DNA of 48,433 nt from an uncultured Candidatus Competibacteraceae bacterium (GCA_903879705.1 CAIRMO010000103.1:1-48433), one strand, 5' to 3'. Positions 1 through 9,183 are shown, counted from the first letter of the stretch. Program-made: numbers and translations. Notes: a model not told the origin generated them from the sequence alone.

Positions 1-507
1 CAAAATACTGTCCAGACCGTCGCTTTCCGTTAATAGCCATTGCTGATCCGGTTGCCGCCGATACGATTCAATATGCGGGCGATGCTGGGTAATCAGGACA
101 TATTCGACCAGTGATTCCAGCGTGCGGTAATGCTCGAATTTCCGGCCCCAGTCATAGGTTTCGGTCGATGCCGACAACACTTCAATAATCAGCGTCGGAT
201 TCAGCAGCGTATCGAAATGGCGATCATCAAACTCCGCCTTGCCGCAGACCACCACAATATCCGCGTAGGTATACAGCCCGGTCGGACTGACCTTGACCCG
301 CATATCCTTGGCATAGACCTTACAGGGCTGTTTTTTAAGCTGCTGGCGAATTTCCGAAACCGTATTGATCACGATCAGATGATGCGGCTCGCTGGCTCCA
401 CTCATCGTGAACATTTCTCCGCCGAAAAATTCGCTCTTGAATTCAGCCCGGCGTTCAATAGACAGATATTCTTCGGGAGTCAGTCGGGGTTTAAAGTGCA
501 GGGTCAT
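1..507 (-). CDS. Uma2 family (DUF820) putative endonuclease, C-terminus cut by window edge
   Basis: Reading leftward from the ATG at 507, the frame stays open to the window edge, giving 169 codons without a stop. The protein begins MTLHFKPRLTPEEYLSIER and has the Uma2 landmarks: an early EEYL helix, a central YADIVVVCG strand carrying the usual acidic residue, and LNPTLIIEVLS followed by DWGRKFEHYR. The glutamate of the IEVLS strand and the aspartate of YADIVVV match the restriction-endonuclease-like fold predicted for this family. Uma2 proteins are abundant in genomes rich in repeats; their biological role is unproven. A second family member lies at 20132-20743. The gene faces away from the kinase cluster, and the first MITE copy lies just upstream. 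Family assignment is firm; function is not. Confidence 0.85.
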   Translation of the reverse strand, partial: MTLHFKPRLTPEEYLSIERRAEFKSEFFGGEMFTMSGASEPHHLIVINTVSEIRQQLKKQPCKVYAKDMRVKVSPTGLYTYADIVVVCGKAEFDDRHFDTLLNPTLIIEVLSASTETYDWGRKFEHYRTLESLVEYVLITQHRPHIESYRRQPDQQWLLTESDGLDSIL

Positions 508-560
508 GGCGATACCTCAAAAAACCGGATGGGATTGAACGCGGATCATCGAAGCGCTAA

Positions 561-753
561 GGCAAGGGGCAATAAATATCCCCCACACCGCCCAGCGGGT
601 ACCCAGTAGGGCGGATTAGCGAAGCGTAATCCGCCGTTCTGGCCGGTGCCACTGAAGGCGGGTTACGGCTATGCCTAACCCGCCCTACCCGGTGTGGTAC
701 TACCCGGTGTGGTTCCGAAGTTTTCGTCCAGACGCTATTTATTGCACCCTGCC
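561..753. repeat. MITE-like repeat family 1, copy 1
   Basis: A 193-bp element bounded by imperfect terminal inverted repeats of about 18 bp (GGCAAGGGGCAATAAATA at the left; GGCAGGGTGCAATAAATA as the reverse complement of the right end). Both ends are flanked by TAA, a possible 3-bp target duplication. Inside are two strong hairpins: a GGCGGATTA..TAATCCGCC palindrome with an AGCGAAGC centre, and a GGCGGGTTA..TAACCCGCC palindrome. A near-identical copy is at 8948-9166 and a solo end at 29338. The right end overlaps the last codons of the hybrid kinase gene. Confidence 0.8.
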
Positions 754-2892
754 TAAAGCAATATGCTGGGCTAACTGCTTACAGGAATACGGTTTTTGCA
801 GTACGGGGAATCGCAAATAAGTATCGGCCAGGGCGACGTTTGTGTTTTTGCTGTAGCCGGTCGTGAGCAGGCACTTCACCGTGGGGTAATGAACGGCCAC
901 CCAACATGCCAAATTGTAGCCGTCCATTTTACCTGGCATGGCGATGTCGCTGAACAGGATCTGAAGGTTGGGTTCGGTTTCCAGAATCTCAATAGCTTCC
1001 TCGGCATTGGTCGCCTCCAGCACTTCATAACCCAAGTCGCGCAGGTAGCGACCGCTCAGCCGCCGCACCCGGGGTTCGTCTTCCACCAGCAGGATCGTCA
1101 CGCTGCCCTCCACGAGGGTGGCCGGGGCTTCCGGGGTCAGGTCCTCGTGGCCGGCGATGATCGCGGGCAGGAAGATCAGGATGCAGGTTCCCAGTCCCGG
1201 TCGGCTCTGAATGACGAGGCCGCCTTGGGACTGATGAACGAAGCCATAAACGCTGGATAAGCCCAGCCCGGTGCCCAGCCCGGTTTCCTTGGTAGTAAAA
1301 AAGGGTTCGCAGGCCCGACTCAGGGTTGCCTTGTCCATGCCACAGCCCGTATCTGCGATCATCACCACCACATAACGGCCGGGCGTCAGATCGCTGGGCG
1401 GCATCACCCCGCCCAGCGGACAGATTCCACAGATCGTGGGGGGCGGGTTAATCTCGCCCGGCAGGGTGACGAGGGCGGTGTGGACGTTGATCGTGCCACC
1501 CTTGGGCATGGCGTCGCGGGCGTTGAACGCCAGGTTCAACAGCGCCGCTTGCAATTGGTTGGGATCGATCAGGATGTCGGGAAGCTGGAGGTCGAGGTCG
1601 GTCCGCAAGGTAATCAGTGGCCCCAGGGTTCGTTGCAGGATCACTCCGATATTCTCCACCAGCCGGTTCACCCGGGTGGGTTTGACCCGCAAGGGTTGCT
1701 GGTGGGCAAACGCCAGAAGTGCCGACGTTAATTCGATGCTCTGCCGGGTGGCGGACCGTGCGTCGTCAAGGATCAAGCGCTGATCGGGGTCGGTCTGATT
1801 CTGGCCGTAGAGGAGATCGAGATTGCCTTTGATGATCGTCAGCAGGTTATTAAAGTCGTGGGCAATCCCGCCGGTAAGCTGCCCTATCGCCTTCAGCTTC
1901 TGCGTGTGGGCCAGTTGTTCGTTGCTTTTCTGTAACGCCTGTTCTGTCTTCTTGCGCTCGGTGACATCCACATAAGCGATGATCACCCCATAGTCAGGAT
2001 GAATGGCGGGCGTGGCACTGACTGAAATCCAGGTGACACCCTCCGGGCAGGCGATGCCCATTTCCACGTTGCGGACCGTCTGCTGTTCCACCATCGCACG
2101 AACGCTGGCGTACTCTGCCGATGGCATCAGCGTTCCGTCCGGGCGGATGAGCGGCCACTGCGGGCCTGCATAATTCCGCCGGAGATGCTCGTCCCGGATG
2201 ATGCCCAGGAGCGTTTCCGAGAATCGGTTGCAATCGACAATCTCACCTGACCGATCCGTGATCGAGATGCCCACCGGCAGCAGGTCGTAAATGGTGTGCA
2301 GCATGGTTTCGGACGTTTGCAACGCGAATTCCGCCTTCTTGCGCTCGGTGATGTCCAGCGCCGCGATGCGGCATTGCCAGCCGTTTTCACTGAACTGGCG
2401 CACGCCCTTCAGATGCAGACTACGGTGTGGCTCTTTTTCCAGGTGAATTTCGCAGTCCACCTTCAACTCACCAGTCAGCATCTTATTGAAAAAGGCGTTG
2501 AGGACGCCCCGGGACGGCACCGCAACAAAGAGGCCGAACCGCCGGTCGATCAGGCCGGCGCGCACTTCGTCGAGCAGGGCTGCGCCGGCAAAGTTGACGT
2601 TCTGGATAGTGCCGTTGCCGGTGAGGGTGAAATAGCCCACTGGGGCAAAGTCGTAGAGATCGATGTAGCGATCCAGGCTCTGTTCAAGCTGGATATGCGT
2701 CTCCCGCAATTCCGTGTTCTGCATTTCCAGCGCAATCTGATGGACACGCAGCTCGTGAATCACTCGCTGTATCTCGGCCTCGGTGAGGGATGGGGATATT
2801 GAAAGGGGAAGGGCTTGGCGTTGCAGTTGGGCTTCGGCGCGACGGCGCAGGGCAGTGGTTTTCGACGATGAGTTCGGGTTGCTTTTTTTCAT
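739..2892 (-). CDS. PAS-PAS hybrid sensor histidine kinase with C-terminal receiver
   Basis: A cytoplasmic hybrid kinase of 717 residues from the ATG at 2892. An N-terminal coiled coil (about 15-75, with LRRRAEAQL) leads into two PAS domains (about 75-185 and 190-315), each ending in an ITERKK/VTERKK hinge. The HisKA segment carries the phospho-acceptor in [11 protein letters not shown] (His about 345). The ATPase domain shows the N box ([12 protein letters not shown]), DTGCGMD and [10 protein letters not shown]. The C-terminal receiver has the acidic pair in LLVEDEP, the acceptor Asp in FSDIAMP and the Lys in LQKPY. An upstream in-frame start at 2988 exists, but the residues it adds do not look like a domain. 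The start lies inside the 3' end of the preceding GGDEF gene (209-bp overlap). The final GRVQ and the stop are encoded by the end of a MITE. No membrane segment is seen, so the signal is probably intracellular. Confidence 0.88.
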   Translation of the reverse strand: MKKSNPNSSSKTTALRRRAEAQLQRQALPLSISPSLTEAEIQRVIHELRVHQIALEMQNTELRETHIQLEQSLDRYIDLYDFAPVGYFTLTGNGTIQNVNFAGAALLDEVRAGLIDRRFGLFVAVPSRGVLNAFFNKMLTGELKVDCEIHLEKEPHRSLHLKGVRQFSENGWQCRIAALDITERKKAEFALQTSETMLHTIYDLLPVGISITDRSGEIVDCNRFSETLLGIIRDEHLRRNYAGPQWPLIRPDGTLMPSAEYASVRAMVEQQTVRNVEMGIACPEGVTWISVSATPAIHPDYGVIIAYVDVTERKKTEQALQKSNEQLAHTQKLKAIGQLTGGIAHDFNNLLTIIKGNLDLLYGQNQTDPDQRLILDDARSATRQSIELTSALLAFAHQQPLRVKPTRVNRLVENIGVILQRTLGPLITLRTDLDLQLPDILIDPNQLQAALLNLAFNARDAMPKGGTINVHTALVTLPGEINPPPTICGICPLGGVMPPSDLTPGRYVVVMIADTGCGMDKATLSRACEPFFTTKETGLGTGLGLSSVYGFVHQSQGGLVIQSRPGLGTCILIFLPAIIAGHEDLTPEAPATLVEGSVTILLVEDEPRVRRLSGRYLRDLGYEVLEATNAEEAIEILETEPNLQILFSDIAMPGKMDGYNLACWVAVHYPTVKCLLTTGYSKNTNVALADTYLRFPVLQKPYSCKQLAQHIALGRVQ

Positions 2893-3967
2893 CAGAGTTT
2901 TCGCAAGGCGCTTTAGGTTCCACGCCACGATAACACTGAAAGGTATTCGACCCGATGCGCTTTGCACAATACATGGCCCGGTCGGCATTCTCGATCAGGG
3001 TATTCACGTCGGTGCCATCGCGGGGAAAGAGCGCAATCCCGATGCTGGGCGTCACGATCACCTCATGGCTTCCCAGTTCAATGGGCTGGCCCATCGCCTC
3101 CAGAATCCGCTGCGCCACCAGGATCGCCTCGTCCTCATGGTGGATCTCGGCCAGTAACACCGTGAATTCGTCGCCACCCAGCCGGGCCGCCGTTCCTGCC
3201 GGCATCGGATGGGTGACGGTATCGCAGGCCCGCAAACAATCCGATAACCGCTCCGCCATCGTTTTCAGCAACGCATCGCCGAAACTGTGCCCCAAGGTGT
3301 CGTTGATCCGCTTGAAATTATCCAGGTCCAGGAATAATACCGCCGCCTGGCGCTGATAACGCCGGGCTAATTCAATGTCCTGCGTCAGCCGATCCAGGAA
3401 CAAGGCCCGATTCGGCAGCCCGGTCAAGCTGTCGTAATACGCCAGTTGCCGGTTATGCGCTTCCAGCGCCCATTTGCGGCCCAGTGCTAAGGCGAGTTGG
3501 CGGACTTCGTAGGGATGAAACGGCTTCTGGATGTAAAACAGCGGAGACTGGAGGGTGATCGTGTGCGGGTCCACGTCCGAGTGGGCGGTGACGATCACGA
3601 TATCCAGGTAGGGATCCATCTCGCGGATTCGGGCTGCCGCCCACGCCCCATCGCGACCCGGCGGCATTCGCATGTCGAGAATAACCAGTGCGAACGCGCG
3701 GTTAGCGTTTACCGCCGCCCGCACCGCAGCTACCGCCTGCTCGGCGTTATGGCAATAGTGCGGGTCGAATGGCGCTTCTTGGGGGGGAACCGGCACCGCG
3801 CCACCGAACAGCTTGGCCTTGAGATTGTGCAGGGCACTGGCACTGGCACTGGCACTGGCACTGGCACTGGGGGCGATAGTCGTGAATAACTCACGATAAA
3901 TGTCCAATACGGCGTCGTCGTCGTCGGCGATCAGAATGCGAATCGGTTGCAAAATGGAATCAGTCAT
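2684..3967 (-). CDS. Response regulator with GGDEF diguanylate cyclase domain
   Basis: A 427-residue protein: receiver (about 8-165) followed by GGDEF (about 175-345), expected to make cyclic di-GMP when phosphorylated. The receiver has the acidic cluster IADDDD, the acceptor Asp in VILDMRMP, the Thr/Ala site VTAHS and the Lys in QKPF. It is interrupted after its first helix by a low-complexity Ser-Ala run encoded by a hexanucleotide repeat, then a proline-rich stretch. The cyclase site is intact (ARLGGDEFTVL). An RACD resembling the inhibitory I-site lies 14 residues before GGDEF rather than the usual 5, because of an insertion, so product inhibition may be altered. Residues after about 350 are proline/serine-rich and come from DNA that also encodes the start of the hybrid kinase in another frame, so the natural stop may have been lost. 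It lies 3 bp downstream of the CHASE4 kinase gene. Confidence 0.88.
   Translation of the reverse strand: MTDSILQPIRILIADDDDAVLDIYRELFTTIAPSASASASASASALHNLKAKLFGGAVPVPPQEAPFDPHYCHNAEQAVAAVRAAVNANRAFALVILDMRMPPGRDGAWAAARIREMDPYLDIVIVTAHSDVDPHTITLQSPLFYIQKPFHPYEVRQLALALGRKWALEAHNRQLAYYDSLTGLPNRALFLDRLTQDIELARRYQRQAAVLFLDLDNFKRINDTLGHSFGDALLKTMAERLSDCLRACDTVTHPMPAGTAARLGGDEFTVLLAEIHHEDEAILVAQRILEAMGQPIELGSHEVIVTPSIGIALFPRDGTDVNTLIENADRAMYCAKRIGSNTFQCYRGVEPKAPCENSDEKKQPELIVENHCPAPSRRSPTATPSPSPFNIPIPHRGRDTASDSRAACPSDCAGNAEHGIAGDAYPA
3835..3870. repeat. CACTGG hexanucleotide tandem repeat, six units
   Basis: Six perfect consecutive CACTGG units inside the REC-GGDEF gene. On the coding strand each unit encodes Ser-Ala. 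Because the unit is 6 bp, copy-number change alters protein length by two residues without shifting the frame. Confidence 0.95.
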
Positions 3968-3970
3968 GGC

Positions 3971-5878
3971 TCAACCTCCGGTAGCCAGCAACGAAGCAGG
4001 CGGTGATTTGGCGTGTGGCAGCAGCAGATGCAGGCAGGTGCCTTGGCCCACCCCCGCGCTCTCGGCGTAAACTTTGCCGCCCATCGCCAAGGCGGTGATC
4101 GCGCACCAGTGCAATCCAATCCCTGAAGTGGTTCGGGTCTTGGTGCTGAATCCGCGCTCGAAAATATGCGACAGCGACTCCGGGGAGACGCCGACTCCGT
4201 TGTCGATGACCCGCAAATGCACCCGGTCGCCGCCGGTGCCGGATTCCAGACTGGCCTTCAGCGCAATGCGACCCGTCCCCAGCGGCAAAGAATGTATCGC
4301 GATGGCCTCGACGGCATTTTTCAGCAGGTTAATCAGGATTTGCTGCACCGCCACCCGCGATCCGACCATCGCCCCGACCGCCGCCAGCTCGGGACTGGGT
4401 TCGATGTGGATTTGGGAAGGCAACGCCCCGTTGCACAGTTCTAGCGCCTCGTGTACCAGTCCTGCCACTGGCAACACTTCGAGAACCCGGCTGGCGCGAC
4501 TGAAGCGCTCCTGTTCATTCAGGATTTTCCTGATGTACTCCACCTGCTGATCGACCTTGGCCAATTGCACAACGGCGCTGTCCAGCAACGTCACCACCTC
4601 CAGCCCGGCCAGTTCCAGAAATTGCTCCAGATCGCCGCGCCGGTCTGGCGGGGTATCGATATCGGCCAGTTCGGTCAGCGTCATTCGTAATTCGGCAATG
4701 GGGGCCGTGCGGATCGCGCCGCTCAGGTTCATGACGCGGCACTTGAGCGGGGTCATGGCGTTGCCGATGTTATGCAGCAGGCCGCCCGCCATTTCGGCGA
4801 CCCCGGACTGATAGGATTGATCGATCAGCGCCGCCCGCGTCTTCACCAGGCGTTGAGTCATCCGGTCGAATTCATGGGCCAGGAGGCCGAATTCGTCCCG
4901 CCGCGCCAAAACCAGTCCATTGGTCAGGTCGCCCTGTTGGCCGACGGCGATCATGTGTTGGGTCATCCGCCGTAACGGTGTCAGAACCAGGCCGCGCAGG
5001 CCAATGACGAGGAGGGAGAGGGTGAACAGTCCAGCGCCCAGCATCGACAGCAGGGCGTAATCGACCGACATCTGACCCCGGGCGGAAATCTTCCTGGGCA
5101 CATCGACCCGTATCAGCAGCGCCGGCTGGCCGAACAGGTCCGGGAACAGCCGATATACCTGATTCTGGTTCACTTCTTCGCGGATCAGGCTCTTGCCAAA
5201 GGCACCCAACTCGGCGAGGACAGCGGCAGACTCTGGCGGCAAGCCCGGGTTCTGCGCCAGCGACACGGTCAGTTTTACCCCGGTCTGCCTGGAAATCGCG
5301 GCAATGGTGGCTGCGTTCAGGAACCGGCCCATCACCACCGTTCCCCGGATTGGCCCCTGGTTCTGGCTGGTGACGATGGGTTTGGCCACGATCAGCATTG
5401 GCCCCAATTCCGTAAGCAGAAGCCCCGTGGCTTCGGAATCGACCGTAGATAAGGCAGCCAGCGGGTGGCCTTCGGGCAGAGTGGCCGGAAACAGGGCTAT
5501 CGGTATCGCCTCCTTGGCCGCCAAATCGAGGGTCCGTCCCCAGACCTGATTCCGGGCGGCGTCAAAAAAATACAGCAGGTTGACCGCGAGGCTGCTCATT
5601 CCAGTATCATTCAGATTCATCTCCCTGAAGGCATTGTTGTGATCCTGAACGAACTGATAGCTCTCGTCCCAAGCGGCCCAGTCGGTGGCCGAGGTCAGCA
5701 GATGCCGGGTCTCGCACTGGATCTCAAAAAACACCCGATCCATGTCTTCCAGCGCATTTTCCCGCTCAATCGCGGTGAAACTGGGCATGATCAGCCGGGA
5801 CTGAACCGTATAGCTGAATGTGCCATAGATCAGGAACACTGTGATGATCAAGCCGATAACTTTAGATTGCAGGGACAT
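3971..5878 (-). CDS. Membrane histidine kinase with CHASE4-type periplasmic sensor and HAMP
   Basis: A 635-residue kinase from the ATG at 5878, chosen because an AAAGGA lies 11 bp upstream and the protein then begins directly with a first membrane segment (VIGLIITVFLIYGTF). An in-frame extension to 5974 looks non-coding. The periplasmic region (about 35-270) has CHASE4 hallmarks: ATDWAAWDESYQFVQD, the ..NDTGMSSLAVN strand and LLYFFD. A second membrane segment (LLSMLGAGLFTLSLLVIGL) leads into HAMP. The dimerisation helix contains EMAGGLLHNIGNAMTPL, whose His is the probable phospho-acceptor. The ATPase domain shows LINLLKNAVEAI, VIDNGVGV and GIGLHWCAI. It heads a three-gene leftward operon with the GGDEF regulator and hybrid kinase, and is divergent from the OmpR-type regulator at 5985, its likely partner. 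Confidence 0.88.
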   Translation of the reverse strand: MSLQSKVIGLIITVFLIYGTFSYTVQSRLIMPSFTAIERENALEDMDRVFFEIQCETRHLLTSATDWAAWDESYQFVQDHNNAFREMNLNDTGMSSLAVNLLYFFDAARNQVWGRTLDLAAKEAIPIALFPATLPEGHPLAALSTVDSEATGLLLTELGPMLIVAKPIVTSQNQGPIRGTVVMGRFLNAATIAAISRQTGVKLTVSLAQNPGLPPESAAVLAELGAFGKSLIREEVNQNQVYRLFPDLFGQPALLIRVDVPRKISARGQMSVDYALLSMLGAGLFTLSLLVIGLRGLVLTPLRRMTQHMIAVGQQGDLTNGLVLARRDEFGLLAHEFDRMTQRLVKTRAALIDQSYQSGVAEMAGGLLHNIGNAMTPLKCRVMNLSGAIRTAPIAELRMTLTELADIDTPPDRRGDLEQFLELAGLEVVTLLDSAVVQLAKVDQQVEYIRKILNEQERFSRASRVLEVLPVAGLVHEALELCNGALPSQIHIEPSPELAAVGAMVGSRVAVQQILINLLKNAVEAIAIHSLPLGTGRIALKASLESGTGGDRVHLRVIDNGVGVSPESLSHIFERGFSTKTRTTSGIGLHWCAITALAMGGKVYAESAGVGQGTCLHLLLPHAKSPPASLLATGG

Positions 5879-5984
5879 GGCGTAGACAATCCTTTGAAGT
5901 GAATTCGTAGGAGAATTCTGGGCGTGGTATGTAAACCAGGGATTGCCTAAAGGTGAATTTTTGTAAAGCGGCACTGAGGATTTA

Positions 5985-6701
5985 ATGAACGATACCGACT
6001 CGATTCTGATTGTTGACGATGATCTCCGTATTCTGCGACTGATCGAAAATTACCTGCGCTGCGAGGGCTACTCGACCCACACCGCTACCTGTGCGGTTGA
6101 AGCACGGCAGCGGTTATTGGCCTCACCCACGGCGTTGATCATTCTGGATGTTGGGCTGCCCGACGAGGACGGTTTTTCCTTGGCGCGTGAAATACGGACA
6201 AAATCCACCGTCCCGATCATCATGCTGACGGGCAAGACCGATACCGTGGATAAAGTGGTGGGGCTGGAATTGGGCGCGGATGACTACATGACCAAACCGT
6301 TCGAGGCACGGGAACTGCTGGCCCGGGTTCGCAGCCTGTTGCGACGCTCCCAAACCCCTTCCCCGTCGTCCCTGGAAAAAAGTGGTATCGCCCACTTTGG
6401 CGGCTGGCGGATTGATCTGATCCAGCACGAATTGTTCTCTCCCATCGGCAAGAATGTCCATCTGACCAGTCACGAATTCCGCTTGCTGGAAGCGTTTATT
6501 CGCGCTCCCAACCGGGTCCTGACGCGGGATCTGCTGATGGATCAAATCGCGGGTCACGACTGGAGTCCCCTGGATCGCAGTATCGATGTCCTGATCGCCA
6601 AACTTCGCAAGAAGATCGAACTCAATCCCGCGCAACCTAGCCTGATCAAGGCCATTCGCGGGGAGGGCTATAAATTGACCACCGAGGTGCGATTCGCCTG
6701 A
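5985..6701 (+). CDS. OmpR/PhoB-family response regulator
   Basis: A 238-residue two-domain transcription factor. The receiver (about 6-120) has the acidic residues of LIVDDDL, the acceptor Asp in IILDVGLPDEDGF, the Thr in IIMLTGK and the Lys in YMTKPFEARELLARV. After a short Ser/Pro linker comes a winged-helix DNA-binding domain (about 140-235) with LTSHEFRLLEAFIRAPNRVLTRDLLMDQ, the recognition helix SIDVLIAKLRKKI and the final wing IKAIRGEGYKL. A TGAGGA sits just upstream of the ATG. It is divergently transcribed from the CHASE4 kinase with about 100 bp between the starts, the usual layout of a cognate pair sharing a regulatory region. Target genes are not known; the short gene at 6988 is a candidate. 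Confidence 0.93.
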   Translation: MNDTDSILIVDDDLRILRLIENYLRCEGYSTHTATCAVEARQRLLASPTALIILDVGLPDEDGFSLAREIRTKSTVPIIMLTGKTDTVDKVVGLELGADDYMTKPFEARELLARVRSLLRRSQTPSPSSLEKSGIAHFGGWRIDLIQHELFSPIGKNVHLTSHEFRLLEAFIRAPNRVLTRDLLMDQIAGHDWSPLDRSIDVLIAKLRKKIELNPAQPSLIKAIRGEGYKLTTEVRFA

Positions 6702-6824
6702 TCCTCCGCCTGATCCTCCGCACGGCCCGCTCCAATTTATTCCCCGGCCTTACCCGCACTGCCATTAAGTTAAGGGTCAGGCATCGCTCCCTTAAATGAA
6801 GGGCGGTGCGGCCCTACCCCGCTT

Positions 6825-6866
6825 GGTTACAAAAATTAACATTCCGTTAATCTTCCGGTTACAAAC
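6825..6866. promoter_or_regulatory. Candidate regulator-binding region (direct and inverted repeats)
   Basis: A direct repeat GGTTACAAA occurs at 6825-6833 and 6858-6866, 33 bp apart (about three helical turns). Between them lies an inverted repeat TTAAC-ATTCC-GTTAA (6836-6850). The region is AT-rich relative to its surroundings and precedes the small gene at 6988. Binding by the adjacent OmpR-type regulator is inference. Confidence 0.35.
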
Positions 6867-6908
6867 TCTGCCGAAAATCCCTCGTCAGTGAACAGACCTA
6901 GAAAATCT

Positions 6909-6930
6909 GCCCGCTGACCGGGCGGCTTTT
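6909..6930 (+). terminator. Weak hairpin followed by T-run
   Basis: GCCCG at 6909-6913 pairs with CGGGC at 6919-6923 around a five-base loop, followed by GGC and TTTT. The stem is short for an intrinsic terminator. It could end an upstream transcript or attenuate the one entering the small gene at 6988. Confidence 0.35.
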
Positions 6931-6987
6931 GGTTCGATGTGCCTGCGCCCTGGATTCCGGTTATTTCCAATAAAAAAAGAGTTAAAA

Positions 6988-7131
6988 ATGCTCGAAAATC
7001 AACTAGCAAGAGAAAGTTATATCGCTAAAATCAAGCAACAGCTTGATGACTTGGCGGACAGAATCCGGCGTCGGCTAGAAGCCGTTACGCAGCTACAGGA
7101 GGTCCCGGTGAACCCGCCAAAACCTGTTTAA
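6988..7131 (+). CDS. Small charged helical protein, 47 residues
   Basis: The ATG at 6988 opens a 47-residue reading frame beginning MLENQLARESYIAKIKQQ and continuing LDDLADRIRRRLEAV. The pattern of charged and leucine residues predicts a single amphipathic or coiled-coil helix, and the tail PVNPPKPV is extended. The start resembles small coiled-coil proteins found in many gammaproteobacteria that begin with a Tyr-Ile/Val-x-Lys-(Met/Ile)-Lys-x-Gln-Leu-Asp motif; those are usually about twice as long, so this one may be truncated. An AAAAAGA stretch 8 bp upstream is a weak ribosome site. It stands alone downstream of the response regulator and of a repeat-rich possible control region. Confidence 0.5.
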   Translation: MLENQLARESYIAKIKQQLDDLADRIRRRLEAVTQLQEVPVNPPKPV

Positions 7132-7168
7132 GGCGTTTTCCTGAAATGAAGGTATAGGTTTCCTGAAC

Positions 7169-7287
7169 GAGTTGTGGTCGCATCCGGCAGAAAAATCCCC
7201 CCTGACCCCATTTTGCAAAGGGGGGAAGCTGCGTTAGCAGCGGGGGGATTTTTCCCTTTTCCACAACGTGAACCGGATGGCTCTATA
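7169..7287. repeat. MITE-like repeat family 2, divergent copy
   Basis: The element starts GAGTTGTGG and ends CCACAAC followed by the family-specific tail AACCGGATGGCTCTATA. The interior differs from the other copies: AAAAATCCCCCCTGACCCC and its near-complement GGGGGGATTTTTCCC form long arms. The same C-rich/G-rich motif occurs inside the coding sequence near 38244. Confidence 0.6.
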
Positions 7288-7294
7288 GGTGCCG

Positions 7295-8791
7295 CTACTC
7301 GGGCCGCAACTGCGGGAACAGCAGCACATCGCGGATGGACGGTGCGTCGGTGAATAGCATCACCAATCGGTCAATGCCGATACCCTCCCCCGCAGTCGGC
7401 GGCAAGCCATATTCCAGCGCCCGAATGTAATCAGCGTCGTAGTGCATGGCTTCGAGATCGCCGGCAGTTTTAGCTTCCGCCTGTTGGCAAAACCGTTCGG
7501 CCTGATCTTCGGGATCGTTCAACTCGGAAAAGCCATTAGCGATTTCCCGTCCACCGACAAAAAGTTCAAACCGATCGGTAATACGAGGGTCTTGATCATT
7601 GCGTCGGGCCAGCGGCGATACTTCAATTGGATAGGCGGTAATAAAGGTCGGATCGCGCAACTGGTGTTCAACCGTCTGCTCGAAAATTTCTATGTGTACC
7701 CGACCTAAACAATGCTCTGGCGCTATCTTCAATCCCAGTCCTTCCGCAATCTGCCGGGCGCTGGCTAAATCATCCAGTGCTGCGGCAGTGATCGCCGGAT
7801 TAAAATAAAGAATCGCCTCCCGTACCGTCAATCGGCGGAAGGGCTGGCCAAAATCACAGGTCTCACCCTGGTAGGAAATCCGCGCATCGCCTAACAGCGT
7901 TTGCGCCATCCCGCGCAATAACTCTTCAGTCAAATTCATCAAATCGTGGTAGTCCGCATAGGCTTGATAAAACTCCAGCATAGTGAATTCGGGATTATGC
8001 CGGGTTGATAATCCTTCATTGCGGAAATTGCGATTAATCTCGTAAACCTGTTCAAAACCGCCGACGACCAGCCGCTTCAAATACAGTTCCGGGGCAATCC
8101 GCAAGTACAACGGCATATCCAAGGCATTGTGGTGGGTAATAAATGGCCGCGCTGCTGCCCCGCCAGGAATCGGCTGCATCATCGGCGTCTCGACTTCCAG
8201 AAAACCGCGCCGGTTAAAAAACTCGCGGATATGCGCGACAATGGCTGAACGCAACCGGAAAGTGGCGCGGGTGGACTCATTCATGATCAGATCGACATAG
8301 CGTTGCCGATAGCAGGTTTCCTGATCGGCCAGGCCATGAAACTTCTCAGGCAAGGGCCGTAATGATTTGGTCAACAACCGTAGCCCGTCCACTTTCACCG
8401 ACAATTCGCCGGTTTTGGTTTTAAAAACCGTTCCTTCCGCCCCCAGAATATCGCCCAAATCCCAAGCCTTGAACTCTGCATACAGCCCATCCGGCAGGGC
8501 GTTCTTCTGGATAAACAGTTGAATGTCGCCGGACAGATCGCGCAGCCGGACGAAGCTGGCCCTGCCCATGATGCGTTTTGCCAGCATCCGTCCAGCAATG
8601 GCGACCCGCCGGGGTTTCACTTCCAGTTCGGCACTGTTTTTGCCGCCCTCAGTGGCCTGCAATTCTGCCGCAAGCGCATTACGGCGGAAGTCTGTCGGAT
8701 AAGGATTGCCGCGCTGGCGCAGTTCGTTCAGCTTCTGACGGCGCAAGGCGATCAGCTTGTTTTCGTCAAAAATTTCTTCGGGGAGAGTCAT
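7295..8791 (-). CDS. lysS: Lysyl-tRNA synthetase, class II
   Basis: A 498-residue class II synthetase that charges tRNA-Lys, close to the ~505 residues of the E. coli enzyme. The N-terminal anticodon-binding OB fold (about 50-150) includes [20 protein letters not shown] and [11 protein letters not shown]. The catalytic core has motif 2 ([21 protein letters not shown]) and motif 3 ([15 protein letters not shown]). The ATG at 8791 is preferred to the TTG at 8821 because a GAG lies about 8 bp upstream and the first residues [21 protein letters not shown] match the family. prfB, the common upstream partner, is absent; instead the gene is followed by a family 2 repeat and preceded by 0.5 kb of repeat-rich DNA. 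Confidence 0.96.
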   Translation of the reverse strand: MTLPEEIFDENKLIALRRQKLNELRQRGNPYPTDFRRNALAAELQATEGGKNSAELEVKPRRVAIAGRMLAKRIMGRASFVRLRDLSGDIQLFIQKNALPDGLYAEFKAWDLGDILGAEGTVFKTKTGELSVKVDGLRLLTKSLRPLPEKFHGLADQETCYRQRYVDLIMNESTRATFRLRSAIVAHIREFFNRRGFLEVETPMMQPIPGGAAARPFITHHNALDMPLYLRIAPELYLKRLVVGGFEQVYEINRNFRNEGLSTRHNPEFTMLEFYQAYADYHDLMNLTEELLRGMAQTLLGDARISYQGETCDFGQPFRRLTVREAILYFNPAITAAALDDLASARQIAEGLGLKIAPEHCLGRVHIEIFEQTVEHQLRDPTFITAYPIEVSPLARRNDQDPRITDRFELFVGGREIANGFSELNDPEDQAERFCQQAEAKTAGDLEAMHYDADYIRALEYGLPPTAGEGIGIDRLVMLFTDAPSIRDVLLFPQLRPE

Positions 8792-8947
8792 AGGGTTACT
8801 CGATAGATTGACTTCAACCAATCATTCAGCTTTTTCAGCCGGGGCATTTTCAGCAGCAACAGAATAATGTTGGAATTCCATCCAGATGCCACTTGATATA
8901 TAATTCCGGAGTGCATAGTACCAATTTCCAGCAGGTTTTCGCATTCA

Positions 8948-9166
8948 GGCAAGGGGCAATAAATATCCCCCACTACGCCTGACTCCAACACCGCCCAACG
9001 GGTACCCAGTAGTACCCAGTAGGGCGGATTAGCGAAGCGTAATCCGCCGCTCTGGCCGGTGCCACTGAAGGCGGGTTACGGCTACGCCTAACCCGCCCTA
9101 CCCGGTGTGGTTCTACCATGTGTGGTTCCGAAGTTTCCGTCCAGACACTATTTATTGCGCCTTGCC
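8948..9166. repeat. MITE-like repeat family 1, copy 2
   Basis: A 219-bp copy of the element at 561-753 with the same ends (GGCAAGGGGCAATAAATA and, reversed, GGCAAGGCGCAATAAATA) and the same two internal palindromes. It is 26 bp longer, mainly through a short insertion after the left end and a duplication of AGTACCCAGT. It lies in the gene-free stretch 8792-9314, where no protein gene is supported; the 5' part of that stretch (8792-8947) shows nothing recognisable. Confidence 0.8.
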
Positions 9167-9183
9167 TTAAGTCTCCCGGGTTC

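Noticed and set aside
8788-8991. 67-codon leftward open frame upstream of lysS
   Set aside because: Its first codons lie in the MITE, there is no ribosome site, and it overlaps the start of lysS without a recognisable domain.
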